A stretch of DNA of 64,000 nt from Rotaria sordida (GCA_905250125.1 CAJNOL010000596.1:5467-69466); one strand, 5' to 3'; positions 21,111 through 31,550 are shown, counted from the first letter of the stretch. Notes: a model not told the origin generated them from the letters alone. A program made the numbers and translations.

Positions 21111-21884
21111 ATGACTTCTACAGTACTATCATGCAATTCATTTATCAAAACAATAAATAAAACAGTTGAGGAATCTATCAACTTATTGAAATCTGACATT
21201 AAACATATAATGAAAACTGGTCTTGGATTATTTAATATAAATTTCATCGTGACAACTTTTAACACAACAGATTGGACTTTGGAATATGGACACGAATCAA
21301 ACAACTTTCTCTTAGGAAGCATTTCTCGTACTTTTCTCGATAACACTTGTAATTGTGCTGTTTCCAGCACATGTCAACAATCCTTACGAATCGGTCCTCC
21401 TAATCTAGTATCATCAGGTCTTGTAATTGTCTGTTCACCTATGGATGATTTACATCTCTCGACACTTGAATGTTTTTATTCATCACATTGTATCTTGACC
21501 ATCTTAAATTACTTGGAATATTATATACAAATCGATGGTTCACCACCAGTCAATTTCACTATACCAACAACACTTCCTATGATCATAATGTCACTTAACA
21601 GTTCAGTACCTTCATGTTTTCTACCTACCACACCGATCGGAACAATAATCGATGAATTATTTATCGAAGAATTGGATCGAGTTATCAACTACGAAAATTA
21701 CTATGCCATGTGTGCATCCAGTGTATGTCGTTATGAATATGTTAGGCGCAAAAGTCTTTTGTACACTACAACAACACTAGTCGGTCTTTATGGTAGTCTA
21801 ACTATTGATTTGTGTATTGTAATTTGGAATGCTGTAAGGATTTATTTTCGTAATCACAATACTATTCGTCAAGCATGGACATGA
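21111..21884 (+). CDS. Cysteine-rich membrane protein of a bdelloid-type family, probably 5' truncated
   Basis: From the Met at 21111 this is 257 residues; the frame is open back to 21066. The start was chosen as the first ATG. The ectodomain-like part is Cys- and N-glycosylation-rich, with CNCAVSSTCQQ, LECFYSSHCI, VPSCFLP and YYAMCASSVCRYEY. The last comes just before a C-terminal membrane span (SLLYTTTTLVGLYGSLTIDL) and a short basic tail. I recognise the pattern YY..C....C.Y.Y..R plus LLGLYG as common in rotifer genomes; family members usually also have an N-terminal membrane span, absent here. So either an upstream exon is missing or this copy is truncated. Function is unknown. AATAAA lies about 70 bases past the stop, near 21953. 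Confidence 0.6.
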   Translation: MTSTVLSCNSFIKTINKTVEESINLLKSDIKHIMKTGLGLFNINFIVTTFNTTDWTLEYGHESNNFLLGSISRTFLDNTCNCAVSSTCQQSLRIGPPNLVSSGLVIVCSPMDDLHLSTLECFYSSHCILTILNYLEYYIQIDGSPPVNFTIPTTLPMIIMSLNSSVPSCFLPTTPIGTIIDELFIEELDRVINYENYYAMCASSVCRYEYVRRKSLLYTTTTLVGLYGSLTIDLCIVIWNAVRIYFRNHNTIRQAWT

Positions 21885-21952
21885 ACGTTTCCAAATGATT
21901 CAACTTTATCTGATCTAAACATTAAAGAGATTCAACATTGAACATTTTTTAA

Positions 21953-22700
21953 AAATAAAGATCACTGAAACAATCGTTATTATACTCACATTTTCTGTTA
22001 TACTATATCTTACTAGCTGAACCATCTGGGCAGAAAACAGTAGTAAAATTCGAATCTGGAACCAGTATTTCAAGCAAAAGTCAGAGCTTTTCCTTGAAGA
22101 CCTGTATCATGAGGACTACCATTGGACAGAACAGCAAATTTTATGTTCACTACCGCTAATTAGACAGTTAGCCCACGCTCAGGAACGAATCACAATAGGA
22201 ATTGTCGATTGTTCTATGTTCATAGGAGCAGTAGTATCAAACTTGAAAGTTGAATTCAACTATTAGTTCAACTATTCTAGTACTAATTAAGAGAGAAGTA
22301 CCCTATACATAAAGGAAAAAAAACAAACATATTTTCACTCATTTATAGATTGCACCAAATTTCATAACAGCCACAGCTAACACAATGCCCCTGGTCACGA
22401 TTTGCGGAATGCTTGAATATTTAAATACTTCAACTATTCAATAACTGAATATTTGAATCCAAGTTTCAAATATTACATATATGATATTTTTTGATAAAGC
22501 ATGCTTTGATTAAACATAACTTTCTGCTATAATGATTTGTTGACATGATTAATATAGGTGCCATACTGGTAATTGTAAAGTCTTTCATCATCTTGATAGA
22601 TTCCGTCGTCAAGTGTGTAGAAGAAATTGAAAATGGCATTCACGTTCTATTCAAAGACAAGTATTTGCTCGCTCAAGAGCTTCGTTAAGAAGGGAGAAAG
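21953..22700. other. Intergenic stretch
   Basis: About 22015-22165 reads as a Ser/Gln-rich coding-like peptide on the + strand (GQKTVVKFESGTSISSKSQS..., stop), unidentified and without a start. Otherwise AT-rich. Confidence 0.25.
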
Positions 22701-22821
22701 AAAAAGTTGTTGATTATTTCTGTTGACACTGCGTGCGTGTCAGCTACAATCAACATGTTATTTTCGATTTTCAGCCGTTCTTTGCGTATACGAACTTTTC
22801 ATTTCAACTTTCACTACCGAC

Positions 22822-23436
22822 ATGAGGCGTGTTCTCCTACTCTCCGCTACCTTTTTACTTGTCGTGCAAGCTTTACACCGCTACTGGCCTCCTCTACACG
22901 AATACAGTATTAAAAGGGATTTTTTCAACTCGAGGACGGATTCGAAGCTCCACTTCACCGTCTATCTAAATGGACGCGGAAAGCTGTATCGTCTGCACAT
23001 CGATACAGTGCGAGGTTGGGCGACGAACGTCGATCTTATGGCGTACAAGACGAAAGAAATCGTGGCCAAGATGCGTATTCTAAGTGGAACAGAAAGATCG
23101 TCACCAACGTTCAAGGCGGCGTTCGATATTTGGAACGAGAAGAACCAGACCTGGACCAGTGGTTTGCTGAAGCGACATGAACTCGGTCAAGAAGCGAGGC
23201 AGCACTACGTCATAGAATGGGCTAAGAGAAAAATCTACGTGTTTGATCAAGGATTCACCATTACCTTTGGTGATGAGGCGGATACTCTTCTTGCGCTCAC
23301 TGCAGCGGCACAGTCCTATCCGATCATGCGAGACGACGTATCGTTCAACACTCATTCCGATGATTTTCCCGATCTCGTCTATCTTCTTGCATGGACCGCT
23401 ATCACCGACCATTCAGTCAAGGTTAACCGCGATTGA
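22822..23436 (+). CDS. Secreted protein, possibly LURP-one/tubby-like fold
   Basis: The start at 22822 was chosen because it gives a classic signal peptide (MRRVLLLSATFLLVVQAL). An upstream in-frame Met at 22723 would bury it, and an acceptor-like TTTTCAG lies about 45 bases upstream. The mature part (about 185 residues) is beta-rich. It has KLHFTVYLNGRGKLYRLHI, an IVAKMRILSG strand, a Trp-containing middle, and FGDEADTLLALTAAAQS near the end, recalling the LLALxxAID end of LURP-one-related/tubby-like C-terminal folds. That is a resemblance, not a proven family. Its GC content is visibly higher than its surroundings, consistent with a real, possibly young or acquired gene. There are no introns. 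It is followed by AATAAA at 23487. Confidence 0.55.
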   Translation: MRRVLLLSATFLLVVQALHRYWPPLHEYSIKRDFFNSRTDSKLHFTVYLNGRGKLYRLHIDTVRGWATNVDLMAYKTKEIVAKMRILSGTERSSPTFKAAFDIWNEKNQTWTSGLLKRHELGQEARQHYVIEWAKRKIYVFDQGFTITFGDEADTLLALTAAAQSYPIMRDDVSFNTHSDDFPDLVYLLAWTAITDHSVKVNRD

Positions 23437-23486
23437 ATCAGTTTCTAGAGACTGGAGTGTATCCCTTTCGGTTTTTAATGATCTCG

Positions 23487-23492
23487 AATAAA
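23487..23492 (+). terminator. Polyadenylation signal of the secreted-protein gene
   Basis: AATAAA lies 51 bases after the stop codon, at the usual distance. Confidence 0.5.
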
Positions 23493-23744
23493 TTTTTCAT
23501 TTGTCCTCCAATAATGACTGACTGCAGAACAATTATGCTCGCAACATAAGGAAGCTCGTTGAAGAAGATCCTATTTGGAGAGAAAAGCTGTAGCATGAAA
23601 GTACAAACTGCAGCTTTAGGTGCTCTTTTCAAGGCAAGATTAAAAATGATTCAAGAAGAATTCTAAGATCATGATAATGAATGTACTCACCCATGTCTCC
23701 ATATAATTCGATCTGAATTCGGTTTCTAGCTACCTTTGTACGCA

Positions 23745-24640
23745 GCTAGAAATCATATTATTCCAGGGAAATACTGCTATAATTTCAAATAGAAGACATA
23801 ATGAATTTTATATCAAATGAAAGCTCATCAAAAATGAGGTTTATCGGTACTAAATAGTGGAGGGTTATGAAAACCTTTTCATGTCGGACTTAATAAATAT
23901 TCAGAAATTTTATACTTTTTTCTGCGGTGGAAAACTGAAGTACCAATGATTCAAAAATCGGGTAAAATGTTTTTCTTAGATATTTTTACATGGTTCGATA
24001 GAGCTCGTCAAGCTCTACAAAACTGTATATATTAAAACCCTTTTAAAGCATTTTTTGGGGAAAAATTCAAAAAACTATTTAAAAAATCTTAAAAACGCTA
24101 AAAAGCCTCATAATTTTTATATGCATGAAAAACACTCGATTTTCCAATAAAGTTAGCTTTTTTTAATTATTTTTACTTCCTCAGGCATTTCGAAATATAC
24201 TCATTCGACGCATTTTTTTCAGGCTGCATCGAATTCGTATATTTTCAAATATCTTACTTAAGAATACTAATGGGAAAAAGTTGAATCTATTGTAAAAAAG
24301 ACCACGTTTTTATCCTATAAAAAGTGTAAAAACATGCGAGTTTTTTTGTATATTCTTTGGACAGTTTTGTAGAGCTTGACGAGTTCTATCGAACCATGTA
24401 AAAGTATCCAAGAAAAACATTTTATCCGATTTTTGAATCATTGGTACTTTAATTTTTCATCCCAGAAAAAAGTATAAAATTTCTGAATATTTATTAAGTC
24501 CGACATGAAAAGGTTTTCATAACCCTCCACTATTTAGTACCGATAAACCTCATTTTTGATGAGCTTTCATTTGATATAAAATTCATTATGTCTTCGACTT
24601 GAAATTATAGCAGTACTCTCCTGGAATAATATTATTTCCA
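23745..24640. repeat. Foldback element C (about 0.9 kb)
   Basis: The left arm (about 23745-24030) and right arm (about 24355-24640) are inverted copies. CATGGTTCGATAGAGCTCGTC pairs with the sequence around GACGAGTTCTATCGAACCATG, and GGAGGGTTATGAAAACC with GGTTTTCATAACCCTCC. The ends TTATTCCAGGGAAATACTGC and GCAGTACTCTCCTGGAATAA match. The 320-base centre has no gene. Confidence 0.88.
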
Positions 24641-24699
24641 ACCGTGTAATTTCATCATTTCATGATATGATTATAGAAGAACGACGTATTGTCTTAGAA

Positions 24700-24754
24700 A
24701 GGGTGTAGATGTTGGTGTACGTGTGGAAATCATTCTCATATGCATCCACACCCT
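24700..24754. repeat. Telomere-like hairpin 11
   Basis: GGGTGTAGATGTTGGTGTAC, linker AAATCATTCTCATATG, then CATCCACACCCTT. It sits about 60 bases beyond foldback C. Confidence 0.75.
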
Positions 24755-24779
24755 TACTTTCGATATTTTTATTTCGATA

Positions 24780-25310
24780 TTTTGACTTTCGGCATTATTC
24801 AGGAGAACCACTCTAAGTATCCATAGCCATTGTCATCTTATCGAATATTCATTAGATCATTATTTTAAAACTAAGAATAATAAAAATTGGTTATTGAGCA
24901 AGTAAACAATATTAAATTTAGAAGTTTCTATATTCTCATTCACTTATTATAAATCGTTTTTACAATTAATAAATACCAAAATTAGTGCGTATAATCAATT
25001 ATTGAGTGAATATTTTGTTTTTAGATTATATTATTTGAATTTCTAGTAGTTTTTTTTTATTTCTCTAGTAAATATTTATGTTAAAAAAGAGGGTTTCTTT
25101 TTACCTTGATGATTGGAGAAATTTTTAAAGAAACTTTTTGTTAGAAGAAACTTTTTTTGTTAACAGTAGATTGTACATCTTTTATTTATTCTTTCGGATC
25201 CGTCGTTCTATGTTTGGATTCAACTACTCATTAATGAGTGGTTTTATGTTATACGATGTGCAACGATAGAAGAATTTCTATTTAAGAAACACGCATTGAA
25301 ACATTCAGTT
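24780..25310. other. AT-rich noncoding stretch
   Basis: No gene; strongly AT-rich, with T-runs near 25050-25150. Confidence 0.4.
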
Positions 25311-25445
25311 CAATCGGATTGGTGAAAGTTGAGCACGAGGAAAGATGAGCACGGAAAGTTGAGCACAGAGGAAGATAAGCACAGGGAAAGTTCAGCATCG
25401 GAAAGTTGAGCACGAAAATGGAAATTAATTTCGACATGGCATTAA

Positions 25446-25776
25446 TAGGCAGACGAATGCTGAGTGTATGTGTAGGTGGGGAAAGGAGTGTAGAGAGGGT
25501 AGGTACAAGTGAGTGCAAGTGAGGATGTGTAAGTGGGTACCGGTGGAATGGACAGTTGAGTAGAGGTAGACATGTGAGGATCGGTGAGGTAGACGAGTGG
25601 TTATGAATGTGCGTCGATGGACGGGTTATATGGATGTGAATAGGGATCAAGTTGTTATATACACCTTGTGAGCTCATAGTCACCTATCCCATTCACACCC
25701 ACATTCACTTGCATCTACACCAACTCACCTTCACCCACAGTCACCCACTCTACATCTACGCTCAGCATTCGTCTGC
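25446..25776. repeat. Telomere-like hairpin 12 (diverged, with exact terminal repeats)
   Basis: GGCAGACGAATGCTGAGTGT at the left end is answered by GCTCAGCATTCGTCTGCC at the right end. Inside are a G-rich half (GTAGGTGGGGAAAGGAGTGT...) and a C-rich half (CATTCACACCCACATTCACT...). The clean 18-20 base termini around drifted telomere-like arms look like terminal inverted repeats. Confidence 0.7.
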
Positions 25777-25799
25777 CCCGAAGGGGAAACAGCAGGGAT

Positions 25800-26190
25800 T
25801 TCAGTTGTGAAATCTTGAAAGTCTGTTGAAGTCCTATAAAATCTCTTAAAATCTTTAAAAATTTCTTAAAACTTTTTGAAGTTTCGTAAAGCCTGTTGAA
25901 GTCTTGCAAAGTCTTGGAATCTTGAAGTCTGTGGGTTTTTTTCTGGTTATGAAATTCCTTATAGTCTCATGAAATCTTTTGAAGTCTTTGGATGTCCGAT
26001 GCAGTCTCATGAAGTCTTATGAAGTTCCATGAAGCCCTTGGAAGTCTCTTGAAGTTCCGAAAATTCCTTTGAAGTTCTTAAAAGTCTTCTAAATTCTTTC
26101 AAAATCTTTCAAAAATTTGAAGTTTCTGATGTTGAAATCTCTTGAAATCTTCTGGAGTCTCGTGAAGTCTTGAAATCTTAAAATCTTAAA
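25800..26190. repeat. CTTGAAGTCT tandem array
   Basis: Decamer-like variants TTGAAGTCTT, TGAAATCTT and GAAGTCCTAT recur for about 390 bases inside foldback D. No coding frame. Confidence 0.65.
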
Positions 26191-26391
26191 ATCAGCTGTG
26201 TTCCCCCGGACTGCCCATTATCACCATGTCTAAAGTAATTTCCTCTTTCGTGCTCAACTTTCCGGTGCTGAACTTTCCTTGTGCTTATCTTTCCGGTGCT
26301 TAACTTTCCGTGCTTATCTTTCTCTGTACTCAACTTTCCGTGCTTAACTTTCCGTGCTCATCTTCCCTCGTGCTCAACCTTCCGGTTCCCA

Positions 26392-26812
26392 AAACTTCTG
26401 AAACATTCTGTAGACCTTGATCGATTTTGACAAAGTCTCTATGAATGATTAAAGCGACTCCATCGTGTTTTATATTTTAATTCTGTACGAATTGTAATGA
26501 ATGCTTTTAGTACGAAATGAATACTATATAATTTATATGTACAATAGATAGCTCTTTTTGTATTGATAATAGAGAAACATTCAACAAAATTAATTAGATT
26601 TACAATCGTACAATCAATATAAGATTACTCCAGATCGATAGAGATGTCATAAGTTTGAATTTCTTCAGATGCAATACAGTTTTCATTTCCACGTCTCAAT
26701 CGAAAACGACGTCAGTATTGAAATAGGAACTAAATTTTTTCCACTAGGACATGTTTTACTTGATGCTGATAACGTGATGATATTACCATGACAATCTAAA
26801 AGTTAGGCGTAG
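26392..26812 (-). repeat. Left arm of a 6.2 kb inverted-repeat composite
   Basis: About 420 bases that recur in inverse at 32172-32593 with high identity: for example GACTCCATCGTG here and CACGATGGAGTC there, and GATGATATTACCATGACAAT versus ATTGTCATGGTAATATCATC. The outer ends AAAACTTCTGAAACATTCTG and CAGGATGTTTCCGAAGTTTT match. No protein is encoded in the arm. Confidence 0.85.
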
Positions 26813-27369
26813 AATATTGTAACGGTGACTACTTCAAGTAGGCTATTATTAATGATCGATCAAATTGGTTGATTTGGTTGGACAATTATATTAAGTATAT
26901 ATATTCGGTACGTAGTAAAAGAAAGAATGAGAACTACAAGACAAGTCGCACAAGAAAGAACCATGGCTGTGAGTTGTCGATCGAGTCGACGACGTATAAT
27001 TGAAATTTGTCGTCAAACTATTCGGTGAACATTTCAAAAAGCCAAAACACCGAATAGTGATGCAACAGGCATGGGCAATACACTCTCCATGACCGGGTAG
27101 TGAACAGATGCATAGTATCAACTAAATATCACATAAACGAAGTAATTCATTAAATCATAAGAGAATATGCAGTGAATTGAAGAAAATGTATTTTTATTTA
27201 TTTATTCAAGATTAATATAGAATTTTCGACCAGTTTTCAGTTGGAACCTGCTGGTAAAATCGGTCATCTTCAGTACTTAACAACGAAAAATAATCATCAA
27301 AAACTAACATCATAACATAAAACGCATAATATAAAAAAAATTAAATTATAAGTCATAAATCATAAAGCA
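26813..27369. other. Noncoding stretch inside the inverted-repeat composite
   Basis: Contains a small hairpin ACTATTCGGTG...CACCGAATAGT (27016-27057). A Cys/His-rich minus-strand reading near 27121-26891 has no supporting signals. No gene called. Confidence 0.35.
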
Positions 27370-27430
27370 GGGTGTGGATGTGGGGTTTCAATGGGATGAA
27401 TTCCATAACACACCCACACCCACCCCACCC
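27370..27430. repeat. Telomere-like hairpin 13, 8 bp from a gene's stop codon
   Basis: GGGTGTGGATGTGGGG, linker TTTCAATGGGATGAATTC, then ACACACCCACACCCACCCC. The block is bracketed by CAG on both sides, a possible 3-bp target duplication. The phosphatase stop codon is at 27439. Confidence 0.85.
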
Positions 27431-27438
27431 AGAAATGT

Positions 27439-28851
27439 CTAAACGTCTTCTTCTTTCGAATAAAAACTCAACGCATCCGCGACATCCTTGTCTTGTATCC
27501 CACAAGCTTTTGTGAAATCCTCAAATAAGTCATTGCGATGCTTGACATAATCCTTGTACTGTTTCAAGGGACAACTAGCACTTGGGCCACTTGCACATCC
27601 AGGTAGAGGTTTCGGTGCTGAATTGACAAGAACTCTGACAAACGATCCGTTATACGCGACAGATGTACAACTGAGTCGTTCCAATGCAATGTTACCCAAA
27701 AATGGAACGAAGTTGCTTGTTTTCCATATTCGCTGATAATTAATTTTATCCAGCGGGATCGTTGTGTTTATATTTACCACGTCGTGATATTCAGAATCGT
27801 TATATAGACCTAATGCTGTCATGATAAGAGTTGGTAACTGTCGATGGGCAACACTAATGTAAAGATGTTGATCCTTGGTGGTCGTATCACTAAGAAGATT
27901 ACTCGATGCAACGACCCAAGGCATACCGAGGCTAGGTGATAGATTATTTCCATAACCCAACTCATAGTAGTATCTGATATCGAAATAGTACTCGAAGGAT
28001 AGCCATTCCTCGGATGTAAAAATTCCACAAAAGGGCGAAGAGCCTCGAATTATGGTTTCATATCCACACAACTCTTGCATCGCTAATACATCCTTGGCTG
28101 AAAATTGAAATCCCGATACATGAGCGTTCAATCGCTCTATAATCGGCACTGCATAATATTGTAGCCAAATATTCGCATTTTTCCTACCCGTCAAAGAATC
28201 AAATCTGGGACAAGTTTTCGTCGGTACTAGAGTATCAGCTCCTCGGTGCTTGTCTTCTGAAATGTAGACCACCTGACCGATCGTTTCATGGCCAGCATAA
28301 AGTCCAGCAAAGAGTGCCTGTGCGCTTTCCTTTGTCCGATTCGAATCTGATCCCCAGACTTTGAAAGATGCATCCTTTTTTACGGGCAATAGATTCGGGT
28401 ATCGGTATGCAAGACGAGTGCCTAGGCTAAATGCTTCAAAAAATCCGAGTTTTGCCAGTTTTTCGACTTGTTCCTCGCTGTTTGAGATGGGTGAAGACCA
28501 ATGAGTTAAGAAGGCTAAGTCTGCCGAACTGGAAAAGTCGACGTAATCAGACAAGTTCTTGAATCGTTGAAAAAATGGTTCGATAGTCAGCTCATAATCA
28601 TTGTCGTTGACGTAAATAGAGCCGTGACGCACGCTATAAACGGCTTTGTCGACACTGCAACCTTGAGGAGGATCAGGACTTAGTCCTTCCGAGTTAGATT
28701 CAAAATAAGGAGAGATGCCAGTAAGATGATGGAGGACGTTGAACTTGTAGGAGCCATAAGTTGGACCAGCTGAAATGGTCCATGGAGTATATAAATCAAT
28801 GGCGTTTGCTTTGATAACAAAGGAGATGCAGAACAACAAAAGCGAAGACAT
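27439..28851 (-). CDS. Fungal-type histidine acid phosphatase (phytase/MINPP superfamily), secreted
   Basis: Intronless, 470 residues, with signal peptide MSSLLLFCISFVIKANA (1-17). The histidine phosphatase core RHG is at 75-77 after GCSVDKAVYSV. Other branch-2 histidine phosphatase landmarks are WGSDSNRTKESAQALFAGL (166-184, the conserved Arg that binds phosphate), CGYETIIRGSSPFCGIFTSEEW (262-283) and DIRYYYELGYG (291-301). The usual RHGxRxP is RHGSIYV here, lacking the second Arg and Pro, and the proton-donor motif HD/HAE is HRQLP (336-340). As I recall, a fungal subgroup shares these changes, so altered specificity rather than death is possible. Probable role: extracellular or lysosomal phosphate-ester hydrolysis. 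An acceptor TTTTGTTTCAG lies about 70 bases upstream of the ATG. Closest resemblance is fungal, suggesting transfer (inference). Confidence 0.8.
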   Translation of the reverse strand: MSSLLLFCISFVIKANAIDLYTPWTISAGPTYGSYKFNVLHHLTGISPYFESNSEGLSPDPPQGCSVDKAVYSVRHGSIYVNDNDYELTIEPFFQRFKNLSDYVDFSSSADLAFLTHWSSPISNSEEQVEKLAKLGFFEAFSLGTRLAYRYPNLLPVKKDASFKVWGSDSNRTKESAQALFAGLYAGHETIGQVVYISEDKHRGADTLVPTKTCPRFDSLTGRKNANIWLQYYAVPIIERLNAHVSGFQFSAKDVLAMQELCGYETIIRGSSPFCGIFTSEEWLSFEYYFDIRYYYELGYGNNLSPSLGMPWVVASSNLLSDTTTKDQHLYISVAHRQLPTLIMTALGLYNDSEYHDVVNINTTIPLDKINYQRIWKTSNFVPFLGNIALERLSCTSVAYNGSFVRVLVNSAPKPLPGCASGPSASCPLKQYKDYVKHRNDLFEDFTKACGIQDKDVADALSFYSKEEDV

Positions 28852-28924
28852 CCAATGAACTTAATGACTTATTTTTCGTCTCGATTTTTTTGATCAGATT
28901 TCAATATGGACAGGACAGCTGAAA

Positions 28925-30200
28925 CAAAATTAATTTTAAAAATATTTCATCTTCTTATTCTTCACTCTTTGACATCTATATACTTGTTAAATGACAATGA
29001 ATAGAAACAAGTAGCGAAGATAATGTATGGAGTAACGCTGACGCTCTATCAAAACAATAAAACAATTGTATCCTGTTGGTCTGATCATGTGAACGAATAC
29101 GAATATTTGTCTTTTTCGCTCTTTCATGATAATCTATCTAATCCAAATCGTTTTGTCTTTATCCTCGTCAATGATGCTCTTAGAAAGAACAAGTGGTAAC
29201 ATGATCGTATTATCATGAACCGATCTAATCTTATCATTTGACCGAAAATAAAGCTTCTTATTGTCGTCTTACCGTTGTTCATACAGAGGATACCTGTTAT
29301 TTGTATAACAGAATCTAAATGCATGATAATGATCTTTTTTTTCGTAGCACAAGAAAAAGAATATGAAATGCGAACAACAATCAAGCTAATACAGTAATAT
29401 GCATATCACAACTACTAGTAATTGTATCGTCTATAAATTTGACTAGGAAGCAGATCACAGAAGAGGTCAACCTCGGATTAAAATGATACGGTTTGAGTCA
29501 CAGCACAGTTCCAGTATAGACGATCATCAAAACAAGAATAATGTCGTGTGAGTGACAACTTATTCTGCGTTTTGAAACAGATAGTAGTACGATTTTGTTT
29601 TAACACTGGCAGTGAGAACACGCGATCTTGATATAACGACGTCAAGATTCTCTTTCGGAAAACAGAAATAAAACTATGCAATGTTTTCTTATTGATATCA
29701 ATAGGACATCTTTGAGATGGTATGATAATTCTAGTAAACTTTAAACGCTTTTCGTTAGAGGTTTCTTTGATCTGTCGACCAGATTCTGTTAGAATTCTTA
29801 CAGTGATCTAAATAGAATTATTTTCTAAATAGGTTTTTTTCTCTCAAATAAACTATTCATAGTAAAAATGATTGGTTAAAATGTCGAGCCATACACATAA
29901 GACAGCCCTATATCATTAAGAATAGCCAATGTATGCGTGTTGCTATATGTCATATGCCGTTCGTAAATCACTTGCGATGTGCATGAGGAACATAATGGAA
30001 GGCGGCGCGTACGTATCATGTCGCCACACGTACACCGCGTAATGCATCGTACACTATAGGAGCAGCAGAGTAAATTACCGATGGGTCTAATTACTCCTGA
30101 TGAAAATGATTGTCAACATTCTTTAACATAAATATATTCAAAATAATACTTCAGAAATTTCTTATTCTAGTTTTTGTTTCCGTAATAAGTTAGAAAATAA
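28925..30200. other. Noncoding stretch upstream of the phosphatase
   Basis: No gene recognised. 29950-30075 is more GC-rich (GGAAGGCGGCGCGTACGTAT and similar) but shows no frame or RNA fold I can name. Confidence 0.35.
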
Positions 30201-30204
30201 ATTT

Positions 30205-31410
30205 AATTTTTCCGTGGCACGACATTTGCGTGCCGACTCTTGCGCGCAACGACATTTCCGCGCATGACATTAGCGCGCGCGACCTTGTCGCGCAAAATGA
30301 GATAGTTTGTTTTTTTCTGTGTTAAATTAATACATCTTCTAAAGTTTCATTAACGGTTCTTTTAGTGTGACTATCAGTGTCAGAGCTGAAATAGATTATT
30401 GCTGATTCAGCTGTTTCCACTCAGTACGTTGAATGGAGTTACCACTGTTTCGCCTCATTTTAACTTCCGCACTGGTGGCTGCAGCGTTTCGGTGTGGGGT
30501 CGAAACGGAATCAAGAGAACAGAGACCCTGCTGCCCAGAACCACAGTTCAATATTCAAGTCCACTTCAGAAACTACACTTGAAACTCAGATCCAGGTCAA
30601 AACCTATACCCACACCCTCGCTTCACATCTACTGATCAAAATCTGATTCAGAAAACGAACTCATGGATCTCACCTGTTCTCAAAGGCTATTTTTCTTTGG
30701 AAAGCTAATATGCTAACACCAATAATTGGAATGCTAGATGAATCACCAGAATGGTAGTATCATTACCTGGGATTATATTGGCATCACCCGAAATGATGCT
30801 AATAACCCAAGTGATACTTGTGGCATCTGAGCTTACACCCTAGCCAACTCAGCGATACCTCCAACATCCAGGTGATGCATCTAGCATCCAAAGTAGTACC
30901 CCTACAAACCCAGATGATGTCTCTAGCGTTGCAGATGTCGGTGTTAGCTTTCTGGTTTTCCATGCAGAATTTGTTTCTTTCAAAAGGCGAAGTCCATTAG
31001 ATGATTTCATGAGTCAAGTCTCCATTTGAGCTGAACTACTTGAACAGTTCACCTTAGGCCGGAAGCGGTCTTTGAACCGTTCATGTAATCTGAGCTGAAC
31101 TATTCGAGTAGATCAGATCGCTTCAATGAACGGTTCATCAGTTCCGAACTTCTAGCGAGCTGTTCAACTCTCACTACGCGTCAACGTCCCGCACCCGTGG
31201 CCATACGCTCCCCCACATCTATTCCCCATCTACACCTATAGAAAAGTTAATGAAAATTTAGAAGATCTTTCAACTTAACGCAGGAAAAATAAACTATCTT
31301 ATTTTGCGTGGAAGTGTCGCACGCGCTAGTGACATGCGCGAAAGTGTCGTTGCGCGCAAGTGTCGCCGCGCAAATGTCACGCGCGCAAACGTCGTACAAC
31401 CAATTTTTCA
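30205..31410. repeat. Foldback element E with GCGCGC-type tandem arms
   Basis: The left arm (about 30218-30300) has repeats of GCGCGCAACGACATTTCCGC flavour and then GCGCAAAATGAGATAGTTTG. The right arm (about 31290-31400) shows the inverse, AAACTATCTTATTTTGCG then ...GACATGCGCGAAAGTGTCG.... The centre carries degenerate ~20 bp repeats of CCAGGTGATGCATCTAGCAT type (30735-30930) and GAGCTGAACTA/TGAACGGTTCA inverted motifs (31015-31170). No coding. Confidence 0.75.
30607..30620. repeat. Short C-strand telomere-like patch
   Basis: TACCCACACCCTCG only; no G arm nearby. Confidence 0.35.
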
Positions 31411-31550
31411 ATACTTTAGAATATAATACCAAAAGTAATTCCGAGAGTACAGAAAAATCAAAACGCACGAAAAACAAATATAAATAGCAACAAAAATAAT
31501 AAGACACAAAATTATTAATAAATCAAGATGCAAATAGGTTTGTCTACAAA

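Larger units (their letters stand above)
25320..26395. repeat. Foldback element D with tandem-repeat arms (GAAAGTTGAGCAC)
   Basis: The left arm 25328-25422 is about seven tandem copies of GAAAGTTGAGCAC / GAAGATAAGCACAG. The right arm about 26245-26392 is the reverse complement (GTGCTCAACTTTCC...) in about nine copies. Between them lie a nested diverged telomere-like hairpin (25446-25776) and a second tandem run of CTTGAAGTCT-type units (about 25800-26190). Confidence 0.85.

Noticed and set aside
23745-24640. Foldbacks considered as autonomous transposons
   Set aside because: No transposase, reverse transcriptase or helicase motif could be read in any foldback on either strand; they look nonautonomous.
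29950-30075. Possible structured RNA or tRNA in a GC-richer patch
   Set aside because: No cloverleaf, B-box or other recognisable RNA signature could be assembled by eye.
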